Assembly (NCBI GenBank): GCA_947627085.1
Contig: CANQUO010000002.1
Location: 1 to 30,741, forward strand
DNA: 30,741 bases
From: an uncultured Oscillospiraceae bacterium
GTDB lineage: Bacteria > Bacillota > Clostridia > Oscillospirales > Oscillospiraceae
Reading direction: 5' to 3'
The notes beneath the pieces are model-generated. The model was not told where the DNA came from and did no database searches. It saw nothing but the letters and a program-made list of their open reading frames with translations. Position numbers and translations under genes: made by a program. Shown here piece after piece: positions 14,315 to 22,385 of the stretch. The first letter of the stretch is position 1; each line of letters opens with the position of its first letter.

Positions 14315-15565
14315 TCATGTTATCCCCCGGAAAAGCTGTACCTCGCCGGGCCTTTTGGAGAACATGGAAAACTGGTACTCCTCCCCGCCCTCCTGCTTCC
14401 AGGGGGACACGATGCTCATCCTCTGCTTCGTCTGGGCGTCGAGTATCTCGCCGATGAGCACGTTGGAAAGAAGAAATCCCTCGGGCGTAAAGCTCCACCT
14501 GTCATCATTCTTTACCATCCATTTGTGCTCTATGTAGGAATCCATCAGTTCCCTGGCAAGGTCGAATTTACACGGAAATATGTCATAATATTCCTGCTCT
14601 GATATGCCGCGGGTGGTGCGAAGGCCAAGCATAAGGTACTCCCCGGCCCGCTCAAAATCCGTTATGCTCTCCGCGTGGTCCACCACGCTCCGGCCGGCCA
14701 GGATATTGTCGGCGTAGAGCTCCATGTCCCGGACGTAGCTGTAACGCTGGCCGGAGACGCAGGAGTGGGCCGCGGCGCCGAAGCCCATGTACTCCCCCAT
14801 CTGCCAGTATTTCAGGTTGTGGACCGAGGCGAAGCCGCGCCTGGCGAAATTGGATACCTCGTACTGCCGGTAGCCGTAGCGGCCCAAAGCGTCCACGGCG
14901 TAGAGGTACATGTCCGCCTGAAGGTCGTCGTCGGGTATGAAGGGCGAGTCCTTGTAGGGGTAGAGGGCCGTGCCCTCCTCTATCTTCAGCCCGTAGCAGG
15001 AAAAATGCTCGGGCTTCAAGGCCAGTGTCTTTGTCAGCGTGTCGGCCCAGTCCTCCCGGGTCTGGCTGGGAAGGCCGTAGATGAGGTCCAGGCTCACGTT
15101 CTCAAAGCCCGCCCTGCGGGCGCTCTCCACCGTCTCCTCCACCTTGGCGAAGTTATGGAGACGCCCAACGGATTTGAGTATGCCGTCGTTTGCCGACTGG
15201 GCGCCGATGCTCAGACGGTTAAAGCCCGCTCTCCTGAGCTTCACAAGTCCCGGGTAGTCGATGCTGTCCGGGTTTACCTCCACGGTGAACTCCCCGTCCA
15301 CCATGACCCGGCCGTACTTTTTAAGGGCGTTCATCAGCTCCGCAAGCCTTCCGGCCCCGTAGAAGCTGGGCGTACCGCCGCCGATGTATATGCTGTCGAT
15401 GATATACCCCTGGAGCTGTGAGCCGGACTCGCGTATGTGGGTCAGAAGGGCCTTCTGGTATTTGGGTATCATGTCCTCCCGCCCAACCAGGGAGTAGAAA
15501 TCACAGTAGGCGCACTTCCCGGCGCAGAAGGGTATGTGGATGTATATCCCCAGACGCTTGTCCAT
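14315..15565 (-). CDS. hemW: radical SAM heme chaperone HemW
   Basis: HemW belongs to the oxygen-independent coproporphyrinogen oxidase family of radical SAM proteins; it is thought to bind heme and pass it to target proteins rather than oxidise coproporphyrinogen. The 416-residue protein begins with IYIHIPFCAGKCAYCDF, giving the iron-sulfur cysteines Cys14, Cys18 and Cys21 (CxxxCxxC), followed by IYIGGGTPSF (SAM-binding GGGTP) and the C-terminal HemW domain with QYEVSNFA and HNLKYW. It lacks the extra N-terminal region of true HemN. The ATG at 15565 is chosen for its strong site AAGGAGGTGG; the frame extends 33 bases upstream without one. It is a single gene, with a repeat-rich spacer upstream. 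Confidence 0.9.
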   Translation of the reverse strand: MDKRLGIYIHIPFCAGKCAYCDFYSLVGREDMIPKYQKALLTHIRESGSQLQGYIIDSIYIGGGTPSFYGAGRLAELMNALKKYGRVMVDGEFTVEVNPDSIDYPGLVKLRRAGFNRLSIGAQSANDGILKSVGRLHNFAKVEETVESARRAGFENVSLDLIYGLPSQTREDWADTLTKTLALKPEHFSCYGLKIEEGTALYPYKDSPFIPDDDLQADMYLYAVDALGRYGYRQYEVSNFARRGFASVHNLKYWQMGEYMGFGAAAHSCVSGQRYSYVRDMELYADNILAGRSVVDHAESITDFERAGEYLMLGLRTTRGISEQEYYDIFPCKFDLARELMDSYIEHKWMVKNDDRWSFTPEGFLLSNVLIGEILDAQTKQRMSIVSPWKQEGGEEYQFSMFSKRPGEVQLFRGIT

Positions 15566-15723
15566 CGGCCCACCTCCTTCGACAAATTCAAACAACAAAT
15601 TATATAATACACCGGCAAAGCAAATTTTGCAACCTCATAAAATCCCCAAATAATAAAACCTCCGTATTCCCCGCCCCCCTTTCGGAAAGGGGGTAAGACC
15701 GCGCGGCGGGGTGGTTGTCGTTT

Positions 15724-15821
15724 GCCCCTCCCTCTGGGAGGGGGTAGGGGGTGGGCCGAGGGTAGTATTCGGCCCACCCCGTCCATCGCTTCGCTTGGAC
15801 ACCCCTCCCAAAGGGAGGGGC
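15724..15821. repeat. compound palindromic element, 98 bp
   Basis: The ends GCCCCTCCCTCTGGGAGGGG (15724-15743) and CCCCTCCCAAAGGGAGGGGC (15802-15821) are inverted copies of each other, and each is itself a palindrome. Inside lie GGGGTGGGCCGA/TCGGCCCACCCC (15748-15780) and the hairpin GTCCA/TGGAC (15781-15800). The layout resembles a small non-autonomous mobile palindrome. Confidence 0.65.
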
Positions 15822-15823
15822 TT

Positions 15824-15976
15824 TTCACCTGCGGGCGGGACGATGGGACGAGGGACGGGCGGGTCTGGGACCCGCCCCTACGGGTTGAATGGCAAATCTC
15901 CCAATAATTGCCGTAGGGGAGGGTCCCAAACCCTCCCCTATTTTGATAAGCGCCGTAGGCGCAACCTTATTCCCCA
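15824..15976. repeat. dispersed GC-rich repeat, copy A
   Basis: It begins with CCTGCGGGCGGGACGATGGG, an inverted copy of which lies at about 19143-19170. It continues as GGGCGGGTCTGGGACCCGCC...CTACG (15857-15882), a self-complementary CCGTAGGGGAGGGTCCC...ACCCTCCCCTA hairpin, and GCGCCGTAGGCGC. The part from 15857 to the end aligns without large gaps to 28932-29049. Confidence 0.8.
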
Positions 15977-16019
15977 CCCATCTTCCAAAAAAAGGTATCC
16001 ACGCGGGGAATCGCGAATT

Positions 16020-16649
16020 TTACTTCGTGCCGAAGATGCGGTCGCCGGCGTCGCCGAGGCCGGGGACGATGTAGGCGTGCTCGTTGAGCTTTTCATCCAC
16101 GGCGGCCACGTAGATGTCCACGTCCGGGTGATCCCGGCGTATGACCTCTATGCCCTCGGGGGCGGCGATGATGTCCACCAGAGTGATGTTCTTACAGCCG
16201 TACTCCTTGATGAAGTCGATGGCCGCGCTGGCCGATCCCCCGGTGGCCAGCATGGGGTCTACGATGAATACGGAGCTCTGGGCGATGTCGTCTGGCATCT
16301 TGCAGTAATATTTTATGGGCTCGTGGGTGTCGGGGTCCCGGAAAAGACCGATGTGTCCCACCCTGGCGGAGGGGAGGAGCTTCAGCATGGGGTCGACCAT
16401 GCCCAGGCCCGCCCTCAGTATGGGCACGATGGTTATCTTCTGGTGATTTAAGGTCCTGACCTTCGCCATTGCCACGGGGGTCTCCACCTCGGACTCCTCG
16501 GTGGGGATGTTGCGGGTGGCCTCATAGCACATGAGGGTGGAAATCTCGCCCACTACCTCCCGAAACTCCTTTACGCCGGTGTTCTTGTCCCTGATAACGG
16601 ACAGCTTGTGCTGGATAAGGGGGTGGTCGAGTACGTGAAGATCTGCCAT
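16020..16649 (-). CDS. upp: uracil phosphoribosyltransferase
   Basis: Pyrimidine salvage: uracil plus PRPP gives UMP and pyrophosphate in the cytoplasm. The protein has the normal 209 residues. Landmarks are HPLIQHKLSVIRD at the N-terminus, PILRAGLGMVDPML (residues 76-89), the PRPP-binding loop DPMLATGGSA (131-140) and the uracil-binding C-terminus ending PGLGDAGDRIFGTK. The ribosome site is CTGGAGGATAAAG. It lies 28 bases after tsaB on the same strand and is probably co-transcribed with tsaE-tsaB, an arrangement joining salvage with tRNA modification that I do not take as functional. Confidence 0.98.
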   Translation of the reverse strand: MADLHVLDHPLIQHKLSVIRDKNTGVKEFREVVGEISTLMCYEATRNIPTEESEVETPVAMAKVRTLNHQKITIVPILRAGLGMVDPMLKLLPSARVGHIGLFRDPDTHEPIKYYCKMPDDIAQSSVFIVDPMLATGGSASAAIDFIKEYGCKNITLVDIIAAPEGIEVIRRDHPDVDIYVAAVDEKLNEHAYIVPGLGDAGDRIFGTK

Positions 16650-16677
16650 TTTCTTTATCCTCCAGTAAAATTAATTT

Positions 16678-17376
16678 TCAATTTTCGCGTTGAAGCTTTT
16701 CCAGCCGTTCCCGCTCGGCCTGGGAGAGTCTGAGGTAGTTGGGCTCTAAGTCGAAGGCCGGCTCCGGGGTCTTATCCATGGCCGCCCTGGCCACGCCCCA
16801 GGCGGTCTGAAGAAGCATGGGCTCCGGCGGTAAAATGGCCGGCAGGCCCTCATCTGAAAATCTATTATAACACAGCTTGGCGCCGTCTCCAACAAAAAAA
16901 TAAGGTTTTTTTTCTTTTTTTGCCTCCGAGACCAGCTCATCAAGCGCTATGGCCCGGTCCTCGGTGAGTCTGTGAAGCTCCCCGCCGTCAAAAACGAACC
17001 TGGCGTTGTATATCTGTCCCCGGCGGGCGTCCATGGCAGGGCATATCACATAGTCCCCCGCGCCCTCACCCTGCCAGGCCATGGCCTCTAAGGTGGAGAC
17101 TCCGACGACGGGCTTCTCCCCGCCCCAGCATATCCCCTTTGCCGCCGCCACGCCGATGCGCACGCCGGTGAAGGACCCGGGTCCCCGGGCCACCGCCACC
17201 GCGTCGATGTCCGAAAGCCGAAGCTCAAGGTTTGCAAGCAGGTCCTCCGCCATTTTGAGCAGTGTCCTTGAATGGGTAAGGCCGCTTGACTGAAAATACT
17301 GCCCCATAAGGGCCCCGTTATCGGTCACGGCCACGCTGGCGGCCCTGGCCGAAGATTCTATTGCAAGTATCCTCAC
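16678..17376 (-). CDS. tsaB: tRNA threonylcarbamoyladenosine biosynthesis protein TsaB
   Basis: TsaB pairs with TsaD and TsaE to transfer threonylcarbamoyl to A37 of tRNAs that read ANN codons. The 232-residue protein has an ASKHA fold with ILAIESSARAASVAV at the start and ARGPGSFTGVRIGVAAAKG in the middle, both typical of TsaB. It starts with GTG at 17376, overlapping the tsaE stop by four bases (GTGA), with GAGGGGGTGA upstream. A notable patch lies at residues near 155: on the coding strand A7-G-A8 and then T7 occur within 28 bases (complement of 16894-16921), in an otherwise GC-rich gene. tsaD is not in the window. Confidence 0.95.
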   Translation of the reverse strand: MRILAIESSARAASVAVTDNGALMGQYFQSSGLTHSRTLLKMAEDLLANLELRLSDIDAVAVARGPGSFTGVRIGVAAAKGICWGGEKPVVGVSTLEAMAWQGEGAGDYVICPAMDARRGQIYNARFVFDGGELHRLTEDRAIALDELVSEAKKEKKPYFFVGDGAKLCYNRFSDEGLPAILPPEPMLLQTAWGVARAAMDKTPEPAFDLEPNYLRLSQAERERLEKLQREN

Positions 17377-17792
17377 TCGCTCACCCCCTCGACGGTTATG
17401 AGCCTTCCGCTCTCGCCTGTCTTTTCAATGGCGACCCGGACGGTTCCCGGGGGGAGCGCGTCCTCCACCCGCTCGCTCCACTCCACACAGCACACGCCGC
17501 CTCTTTCAAGGTAGTCCTCCCATCCGATCTCGAAAAGCTCGTCGGAGGAGGCAAGCCTGTACATATCAAAGTGGAAAAGCGGCACCGGGCCGGGATATTC
17601 GTTTACGATGGTAAAGGTTGGGCTGGAGACCCTCGCCGTGATGCCAAGGCCCTTGGCCACGCCCCTTATGAAGGCGGTCTTGCCCGCCCCCAGGTCCCCG
17701 TAAAAGGCCGCCACGTCCCCGGGCCTCAGCCTTTTCCCCAATCTCTCGCCGGCGGACACCGTGTCACGCTCACATTCAGAAACGATAGTCAT
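17373..17792 (-). CDS. tsaE: tRNA threonylcarbamoyladenosine biosynthesis ATPase TsaE
   Basis: TsaE is the ATPase that resets the TsaB-TsaD complex during t6A formation on tRNA. The 139-residue protein has the Walker A motif GDLGAGKT (32-39), the family motif VSSPTFTIVNEY and the HFDMYRL strand, and CVEWSERVED near the end, at the normal length. It is first of the tsaE-tsaB-upp run and overlaps tsaB by four bases. A TATAAT box lies about 28 bases before it on the minus strand (17825-17820), but a good -35 is lacking. Confidence 0.95.
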   Translation of the reverse strand: MTIVSECERDTVSAGERLGKRLRPGDVAAFYGDLGAGKTAFIRGVAKGLGITARVSSPTFTIVNEYPGPVPLFHFDMYRLASSDELFEIGWEDYLERGGVCCVEWSERVEDALPPGTVRVAIEKTGESGRLITVEGVSE

Positions 17793-17865
17793 CTCGCACC
17801 TTCTTTTTCAGCATTTCAGATTATACCACACGTATTTCAAAAGAGAAAGGGGCAAATCGGCTTTT

Positions 17866-17894
17866 CTGAAAAAAACGTTTACCTTTCGTATAAT
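17866..17894 (+). promoter_or_regulatory. promoter of the SEDS gene
   Basis: CTGAAA (17866-17871) and TATAAT (17889-17894) with a 17-base spacer. The -10 is perfect and the -35 is weak (4 of 6). It faces away from the tsaE promoter region. Confidence 0.5.
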
Positions 17895-17960
17895 TTGTGA
17901 TATTATGTTTTCTACATATATCACATATATCCTCCCGTCTTTGAAGGAATGGAGCGCCAC

Positions 17961-19088
17961 GTGAAAAAATTCTTCTCATCCTTGCGGGCCTATCTGCGAA
18001 AATCGGATACGTTTTTGCTCGTTTTGTGTCTGACGGCCACCGTGCTGGGCATAGTGGTCATTGCCAGCGCCGCGTCCTCGGTCACATCCGTATACGTCCA
18101 GATCGGCGCTACGGTGATTGGCCTCATACTCTATTTTATATTTTCCGTCATCGACATCGATATAATCGCCGACAAATGGCGGCCACTCACGGTCATGGGG
18201 CTCGCGCTCATCATCTCCCTTATATGGCTGGGCGACTCCCGGGGCGGCAACAGGGCGTGGATACGCTTCGCCGGTATAGGCATACAGCCGGCGGAGCTGG
18301 TGAAGATAATCTTCATAATCTCCTTATCCCACCTCATCACCGGCTTTAAGGAGGCCGAGCGCCTGGACCACCCGCTGAGCGTCCTGGCCCTTGGGGCCTT
18401 TTTCATGGTCCACTTCGCCGTAATAGTGGGCGTTTCCGGCGACACGGGCGCGGCGCTGGTGTACCTTTTCATCTTCGCCGTGACGCTCTTCGCCGCGGGG
18501 ATAAAATCCTACTGGCTCGCCGGGGCGGCGGCGCTTCTGGTGGTGGCCGCGCCCTATATCTGGTACTACCTTCTCAACGATAACTACCGCACGAGGATTT
18601 TGGCCATATTCATCCCCGGCGAGATCGACCCCACCGGTAGAGGCGTGCTCTGGCAGACGAACCTCTCAAAGGCGGCGCTTGCCGGCGGCGGCATTCTGGG
18701 CAAGGGGCTCTACCACGGGAGCGGGACGCTGACAGATCAGCTCCCGCTTCGGACCTCCGACTTCATTCTCGCCGTCATCGGCGAGGAATTCGGCGTGGTG
18801 GGCTGTGTGGCGGTGACGGCGCTCCTCACCGTGATAATCGTCCACTGCGTCCGGGTGGGGCTGAGGTCCCAGAGCCGCCTGGGTGCCCTGACCTGCATAG
18901 GTATCGCGTCGATGATAGCCTTCCAGACTCTGGAGAACGTGGGCATGTGCATCGGCGTGGCTCCGGTCATCGGCCTCACCCTCCCCTTTTTCAGCTACGG
19001 CGGCTCCTCCATCGTCACCCTCTACGCCGCCATGGGCATAGTATCCGGCGTGAAGATGAAGCCGAAGCCGACCATGTTTTTAAAATAG
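17961..19088 (+). CDS. SEDS-family peptidoglycan polymerase (FtsW/RodA/SpoVE type)
   Basis: SEDS proteins polymerise lipid II into glycan strands, working with a class B penicillin-binding protein. This one has 375 residues and about ten membrane segments. Family landmarks are the SRGGNRAWI...GIQPAELVKI motif in the first half, the residue Asp267 in LPLRTSDFILAVIGEEFG that corresponds to the catalytic Asp of RodA, and the C-terminal PFFSYGGSS. Which member it is cannot be decided; no PBP gene lies beside it, unlike many mrd or dcw loci. The GTG at 17961 is chosen because GGAG lies six bases before it; the in-frame ATG at 17949 has GGA directly against it with no spacing. Confidence 0.9.
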   Translation: MKKFFSSLRAYLRKSDTFLLVLCLTATVLGIVVIASAASSVTSVYVQIGATVIGLILYFIFSVIDIDIIADKWRPLTVMGLALIISLIWLGDSRGGNRAWIRFAGIGIQPAELVKIIFIISLSHLITGFKEAERLDHPLSVLALGAFFMVHFAVIVGVSGDTGAALVYLFIFAVTLFAAGIKSYWLAGAAALLVVAAPYIWYYLLNDNYRTRILAIFIPGEIDPTGRGVLWQTNLSKAALAGGGILGKGLYHGSGTLTDQLPLRTSDFILAVIGEEFGVVGCVAVTALLTVIIVHCVRVGLRSQSRLGALTCIGIASMIAFQTLENVGMCIGVAPVIGLTLPFFSYGGSSIVTLYAAMGIVSGVKMKPKPTMFLK

Positions 19089-19440
19089 CATAAAGCCCAA
19101 ATCTGAGCCCCTCCCTTTGGATGGAGCAAAAGGGATTAGAGCCCGTCCCATCGTCCCGCCCGCAGGCGAAATTTCTTGGCTCCTCCTCGTAGGAGGAGCT
19201 GTCGCCCGCAGGCGACTGAGGAAGCGAGGCCCCCGTATCAGCACAAGCTTTCTTTCGTAGGTACCGGCAAATCCTTCGCCCTCGCTTCCCCCCTACCCCC
19301 CTCCTACGAGGAGGGGGCTCTCTATACGGTTGCGCCTTACGGCGCTGATTGAACTCCGGGAGGGTCACGGACCCTCCCCTACGCCAATTTTCGGGAAATC
19401 CCCCAATCCCCCCACCGGCGGCAATGCCGCGCGCACAGCA
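19089..19440. other. repeat-rich spacer between convergent genes
   Basis: About 350 bases with no supportable gene between the SEDS and MATE genes, which converge. It holds an inverted copy of the 15824 repeat (about 19143-19170), palindromes GCTCCTCCTCGTAGGAGGAGC (near 19180-19200) and CCCTCCTACGAGGAGGG (near 19300-19316), and a diverged copy of the GTAGGGGAGGG unit (19321-19385). A terminator closes it. Confidence 0.7.
19321..19385 (-). repeat. dispersed GC-rich repeat, diverged copy C
   Basis: Read on the minus strand it matches the second half of copies A and B: GGCGTAGGGGAGGGTCC...GGACCCTCCC, then the GCGCCGTAAGGCGCAACC end. It lies in opposite orientation to the other two copies and has lost some stem bases (GGGAGGGTCACGG). 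Confidence 0.7.
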
Positions 19441-19477
19441 AAAATCCGGCTTTCTCAACGAAGGCCGGATTTTTTTC
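19441..19477. terminator. terminator between SEDS and MATE genes
   Basis: AAAATCCGGC-(13)-GCCGGATTTT followed by TTT on the plus strand. It touches the MATE stop codon and is AT-tailed on both sides, so it can end both convergent transcripts. Confidence 0.75.
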
Positions 19478-20894
19478 ATGCTTTTTGCTTTTTCCCGTGC
19501 TTTTCGCGGAAAGGGCCAAGGGCCTTAACGCCGAGGGTGGTCACGGGCCTTATCCAGCGGCCGGAATATAGGTGGAGTTGCATCAGCACGTAGCGTATGG
19601 GCTCGTCGATGTAGCAGAGGATGAATATGGCCCAGTAGGGGAGCTTCAGGACAAAGCCCGATATGAGCACCGCCGGGACCACCAGCGCGTACATGGTTAT
19701 TATCTCCAGCACCGTGCCCGTCACAGCGTCCCCGGAGGCCCGGTAGGTGTCGTTCATTATCCAGTTGCCCATTCGGATGACGGAGACGATAACGTATATG
19801 AGCAGGAAATTCGTACCCGCCTCAAAGGACGCGCCCTGAAGGCCCATGGCCGTGAGTATAGGCCCGCGCAGGGCGAATACCGCCATACCCACCGAGAAGA
19901 GTATGCCGCTGCAAAGGTACACAAGGCGCTTTGCCCGCTCGTAGGCCGTATCGAGCTCCCCGGCGCCCACGCACTTGCCCACCAGCACCGAGGCCGCCGA
20001 TGAGAAGCCGGCGAAGAAGCCCACGATAAGGCCCTCCAGGGTCCTGAACACCGCAAGGCCGTTTATCACCGCCTCCGGCTGGCGGCCCAGGGTCACGTTT
20101 ATCACCATATTACCGATGCCCAGGAAAAGCTCATTCAAAATTATTGGGAAGCACCGCTGGAAGAACACCCTTACGTGCTTTTTCGTCCACCTGAAATGCG
20201 CCCTTATGTGGAAAAGGTATGGGTATTTTTTTATTTTCGCCATTATGTATATGGCCGCCACGTTCACCGCCGCCGATATGGCGGTGGCCAGGGCCGCGCC
20301 CTGAATTCCGAGAGCGGGAGCGCCAAGACGCCCGTAGATAAGGACCCAGTTTAAAAATATGTTCGCCGCCACCGACGCCACGGAGGCTATCATGGGTATC
20401 CGCACCCGCTCCGTGGCCCGCAAAAGGGCGCTCATGGCCATGGAGCAGACCTGCATAGGGTAGGCAAAGCCCACGATGGCCAGATATTTTACGCCTATCT
20501 CCTGAATGACCCGCTTGTCGGTATAAAGGCCCATCACCGTTTTGGGGGCGAAGGCCGCCATAAGGCAAAATACCGCCGAGACGGTCATCATGCACACCCA
20601 AGTCATGCCGTAGCTCCGGTCGATGCCGTCGTCCTCCTTGGAGCCCCAGTACTGGGCGAAAAAGAGCATCCCGCCGCCCACAAAGCCCCAGTAGCAGGAG
20701 AACATCAGGGAGGAAAACTGTGCGCACAGCCCCAGCGCCCCCACGGAGTTTTCACCCAGCGGCGCCACCATCATGGTGTCCACCATGGATGCCGTGGTGG
20801 TCAGCAGATTTTGCACCGCCACCGGTATGCCGATGGCCGCCAGGGCCCTCAAAAAATCCCGCCACCCGAATTTCGACTTCATTGCCGTTTCCAT
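19476..20894 (-). CDS. MATE-family efflux transporter
   Basis: A 472-residue integral membrane protein with about twelve helices in two similar halves, which should export organic cations or drugs in exchange for Na+ or H+. Family features include the N-terminal GIPVAVQNLLTTTASMVDTMMVAPLG, the SMAMSALLRATERVRIPM segment and SAASVLVGKCVGAGE in the second half. The start ATG at 20894 has GAGGAAAA before it. The substrate is not predictable. It lies 78 bases after the end of the histidine operon on the same strand, with a hairpin between, and is probably a separate transcript. Confidence 0.93.
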   Translation of the reverse strand: METAMKSKFGWRDFLRALAAIGIPVAVQNLLTTTASMVDTMMVAPLGENSVGALGLCAQFSSLMFSCYWGFVGGGMLFFAQYWGSKEDDGIDRSYGMTWVCMMTVSAVFCLMAAFAPKTVMGLYTDKRVIQEIGVKYLAIVGFAYPMQVCSMAMSALLRATERVRIPMIASVASVAANIFLNWVLIYGRLGAPALGIQGAALATAISAAVNVAAIYIMAKIKKYPYLFHIRAHFRWTKKHVRVFFQRCFPIILNELFLGIGNMVINVTLGRQPEAVINGLAVFRTLEGLIVGFFAGFSSAASVLVGKCVGAGELDTAYERAKRLVYLCSGILFSVGMAVFALRGPILTAMGLQGASFEAGTNFLLIYVIVSVIRMGNWIMNDTYRASGDAVTGTVLEIITMYALVVPAVLISGFVLKLPYWAIFILCYIDEPIRYVLMQLHLYSGRWIRPVTTLGVKALGPFREKHGKKQKA

Positions 20895-20916
20895 AAATTT
20901 TCCTCACAATATTATT

Positions 20917-20940
20917 CCCCGGAGCGGATTTGCTCCGGGG
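20917..20940. terminator. hairpin between hisIE and the MATE gene
   Basis: CCCCGGAGC-(6)-GCTCCGGGG, a 9-bp perfect GC-rich stem, 33 bases after the hisIE stop. On the minus strand it is followed by AATAATATTG rather than a clean T-run, so it is a weak terminator or attenuating hairpin. Confidence 0.5.
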
Positions 20941-20972
20941 CCGTTATAATTTTAAGCGCTTTTGGGGTAACC

Positions 20973-21620
20973 TCACACCATTTTTTCCTGCTTGACCTTC
21001 TTATCTATGACGTGGCGGGAGGCAAGCTCGGTTTTCACGTCGTCAAGCGATATGCCCATTTCGCACATGAGCACCATGACGTGGTAGGCAAGGTCCGCGA
21101 TCTCATAGACGGTCTCCCGTCTGTCCCCGGCCTTGCCGGCGATTATGACCTCGGTGGACTCCTCGCCCACCTTCTTCAATATCTTGTCCACACCCTTGTC
21201 AAAGAGATAGTTTGTATAGCTCCCCTCCTTTGGGTGCTCCCGGCGCTCCCGGAGTAGGCCCATGAGCCCCTCGTAGTGAAAGCCGTCGGGCGTCTCGCCG
21301 ATGTAGAGGGTGTCGTTAAAGCAGGAGTCCGTCCCCATATGGCAGGCGGGGCCGTCCTTGCGGACGCGGACCACCAGGGCGTCACGGTCGCAGTCGGCGG
21401 TGATGGAGACGATGTGCTGGTAATTTCCGGAGGTCTCGCCTTTCAGCCACAGCTCCCGCCTTGAGCGGGACCAGAAGCAGGTAAGGCCCTTCTCCATGGA
21501 GATTTTGAGGCTCTCCCGGTTCATATAGGCCAGGGTCAGCACCTTATCGCTCTCCGCGTCCACGACGATGGCCGGGATGAGGCCCTTTTCGTCAAATTTA
21601 AGCTCGTTTACGTCGATCAT
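20973..21620 (-). CDS. hisIE: bifunctional PRA-CH/PRA-PH protein HisIE
   Basis: It carries out steps two and three of histidine synthesis: removal of pyrophosphate from phosphoribosyl-ATP and opening of the ring of phosphoribosyl-AMP. The 215-residue protein joins a HisI domain (about 1-105; FWSRSRRELWLKGETSGN, and the metal-binding CDRDA...CHMGTDSCF) to a HisE domain (about 112-205; GSYTNYLFDKGVDKILKKVGEE and DLAYHVMVLM). The ATG at 21620 is used; a TTG directly before it would add one residue. It is the last gene of the his operon, six bases after hisF. Confidence 0.96.
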   Translation of the reverse strand: MIDVNELKFDEKGLIPAIVVDAESDKVLTLAYMNRESLKISMEKGLTCFWSRSRRELWLKGETSGNYQHIVSITADCDRDALVVRVRKDGPACHMGTDSCFNDTLYIGETPDGFHYEGLMGLLRERREHPKEGSYTNYLFDKGVDKILKKVGEESTEVIIAGKAGDRRETVYEIADLAYHVMVLMCEMGISLDDVKTELASRHVIDKKVKQEKMV

Positions 21621-21626
21621 CAAAAA

Positions 21627-22385
21627 TCACAACCTCACATTGACGCCCTCGGCCCTGAGGGCGGTTTTAATATCGCTGACTGTCACCTCGCCAAAGTGGA
21701 GTATGCTGGCCGCAAGCCCCGCGTCCACTCTTGGAAGGGTCTTGAAAAGCGTGACAAAGTCCTGTACGGAGCCCGCGCCGCCGGAGGCTATCACCGGCAC
21801 GTCCACGGCCTCGGATACGGCCCTGAGCATCTCAAGGTCGAAGCCGCCCCGGACGCCGTCGGTGTCGATGGAGTTGAGCACAACCTCGCCCGCGCCGTCG
21901 CCCACGCACCGTCGTATCCACTCGATGGCCTCAAGCCCCGTGTCGTCCCGGCCTCCCCGGGCAAAGACGGTGAAGCGGCCGTCCACGCGCTTTACGTCGG
22001 CCGATATGACCACGCACTGGTCGCCGTAGCGCTTCGCCGCCCGGCCGATGAGCGACGGGTCACGGATGGCGCCGGAGTTGACGCTGACCTTGTCCGCGCC
22101 GCACTTCAAGACACGGTCAAAATCCTCCAGGGTGTTTATCCCCCCTCCCACGGTGAGGGGTATGAACACCCGCTCCGCCACACGTGTCAGCACGTCGGTG
22201 AAGAGCTTTCTCCCCTCGGCAGAGGCGGTTATGTCGTAAAAGACCAGCTCGTCCGCGCCGGAGTCGGAGTAATATTTTGCCAGCTCCACCGGGGAGCTCA
22301 CGTCCGAAAGGCCCTGAAAATTCACGCCCTTGACTACCCTGCCGTTCCGGACATCCAGGCAGGGGATGATTCTCTTTGTTATCAC
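21627..22385 (-). CDS. hisF: imidazole glycerol phosphate synthase cyclase subunit HisF
   Basis: With HisH it forms imidazole glycerol phosphate and AICAR from PRFAR, using ammonia from HisH. The 252-residue TIM barrel starts ITKRIIPCLDV, with catalytic Asp11, and has VVISADVKRVDG with the second catalytic Asp near 130 and the phosphate-binding TVGGGI and ASGGAG. A GTG start at 22385 fits the family's length and overlaps the hisA stop by four bases (GTGA); GAGGCGG precedes it. The ORF's longer start lies inside hisA and is not needed. Confidence 0.97.
   Translation of the reverse strand: MITKRIIPCLDVRNGRVVKGVNFQGLSDVSSPVELAKYYSDSGADELVFYDITASAEGRKLFTDVLTRVAERVFIPLTVGGGINTLEDFDRVLKCGADKVSVNSGAIRDPSLIGRAAKRYGDQCVVISADVKRVDGRFTVFARGGRDDTGLEAIEWIRRCVGDGAGEVVLNSIDTDGVRGGFDLEMLRAVSEAVDVPVIASGGAGSVQDFVTLFKTLPRVDAGLAASILHFGEVTVSDIKTALRAEGVNVRL

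Larger units (their letters stand above)
15566..16019. other. repeat-rich spacer between hemW and upp
   Basis: About 450 bases without a supportable gene. After roughly 60 A/T-rich bases that should hold the hemW promoter, it consists almost entirely of palindromic GC-rich repeats: CCCCCTTTC/GGAAAGGGGG (15675-15693), a compound palindromic element (15724-15821) and a 120-base unit with a close copy at 28932-29049. Open frames across it are artefacts of the repeats. Confidence 0.7.

Noticed and set aside
15711..16451. 246-residue plus-strand frame between hemW and upp
   Set aside because: Half of it is repeat DNA and half is antisense to upp.
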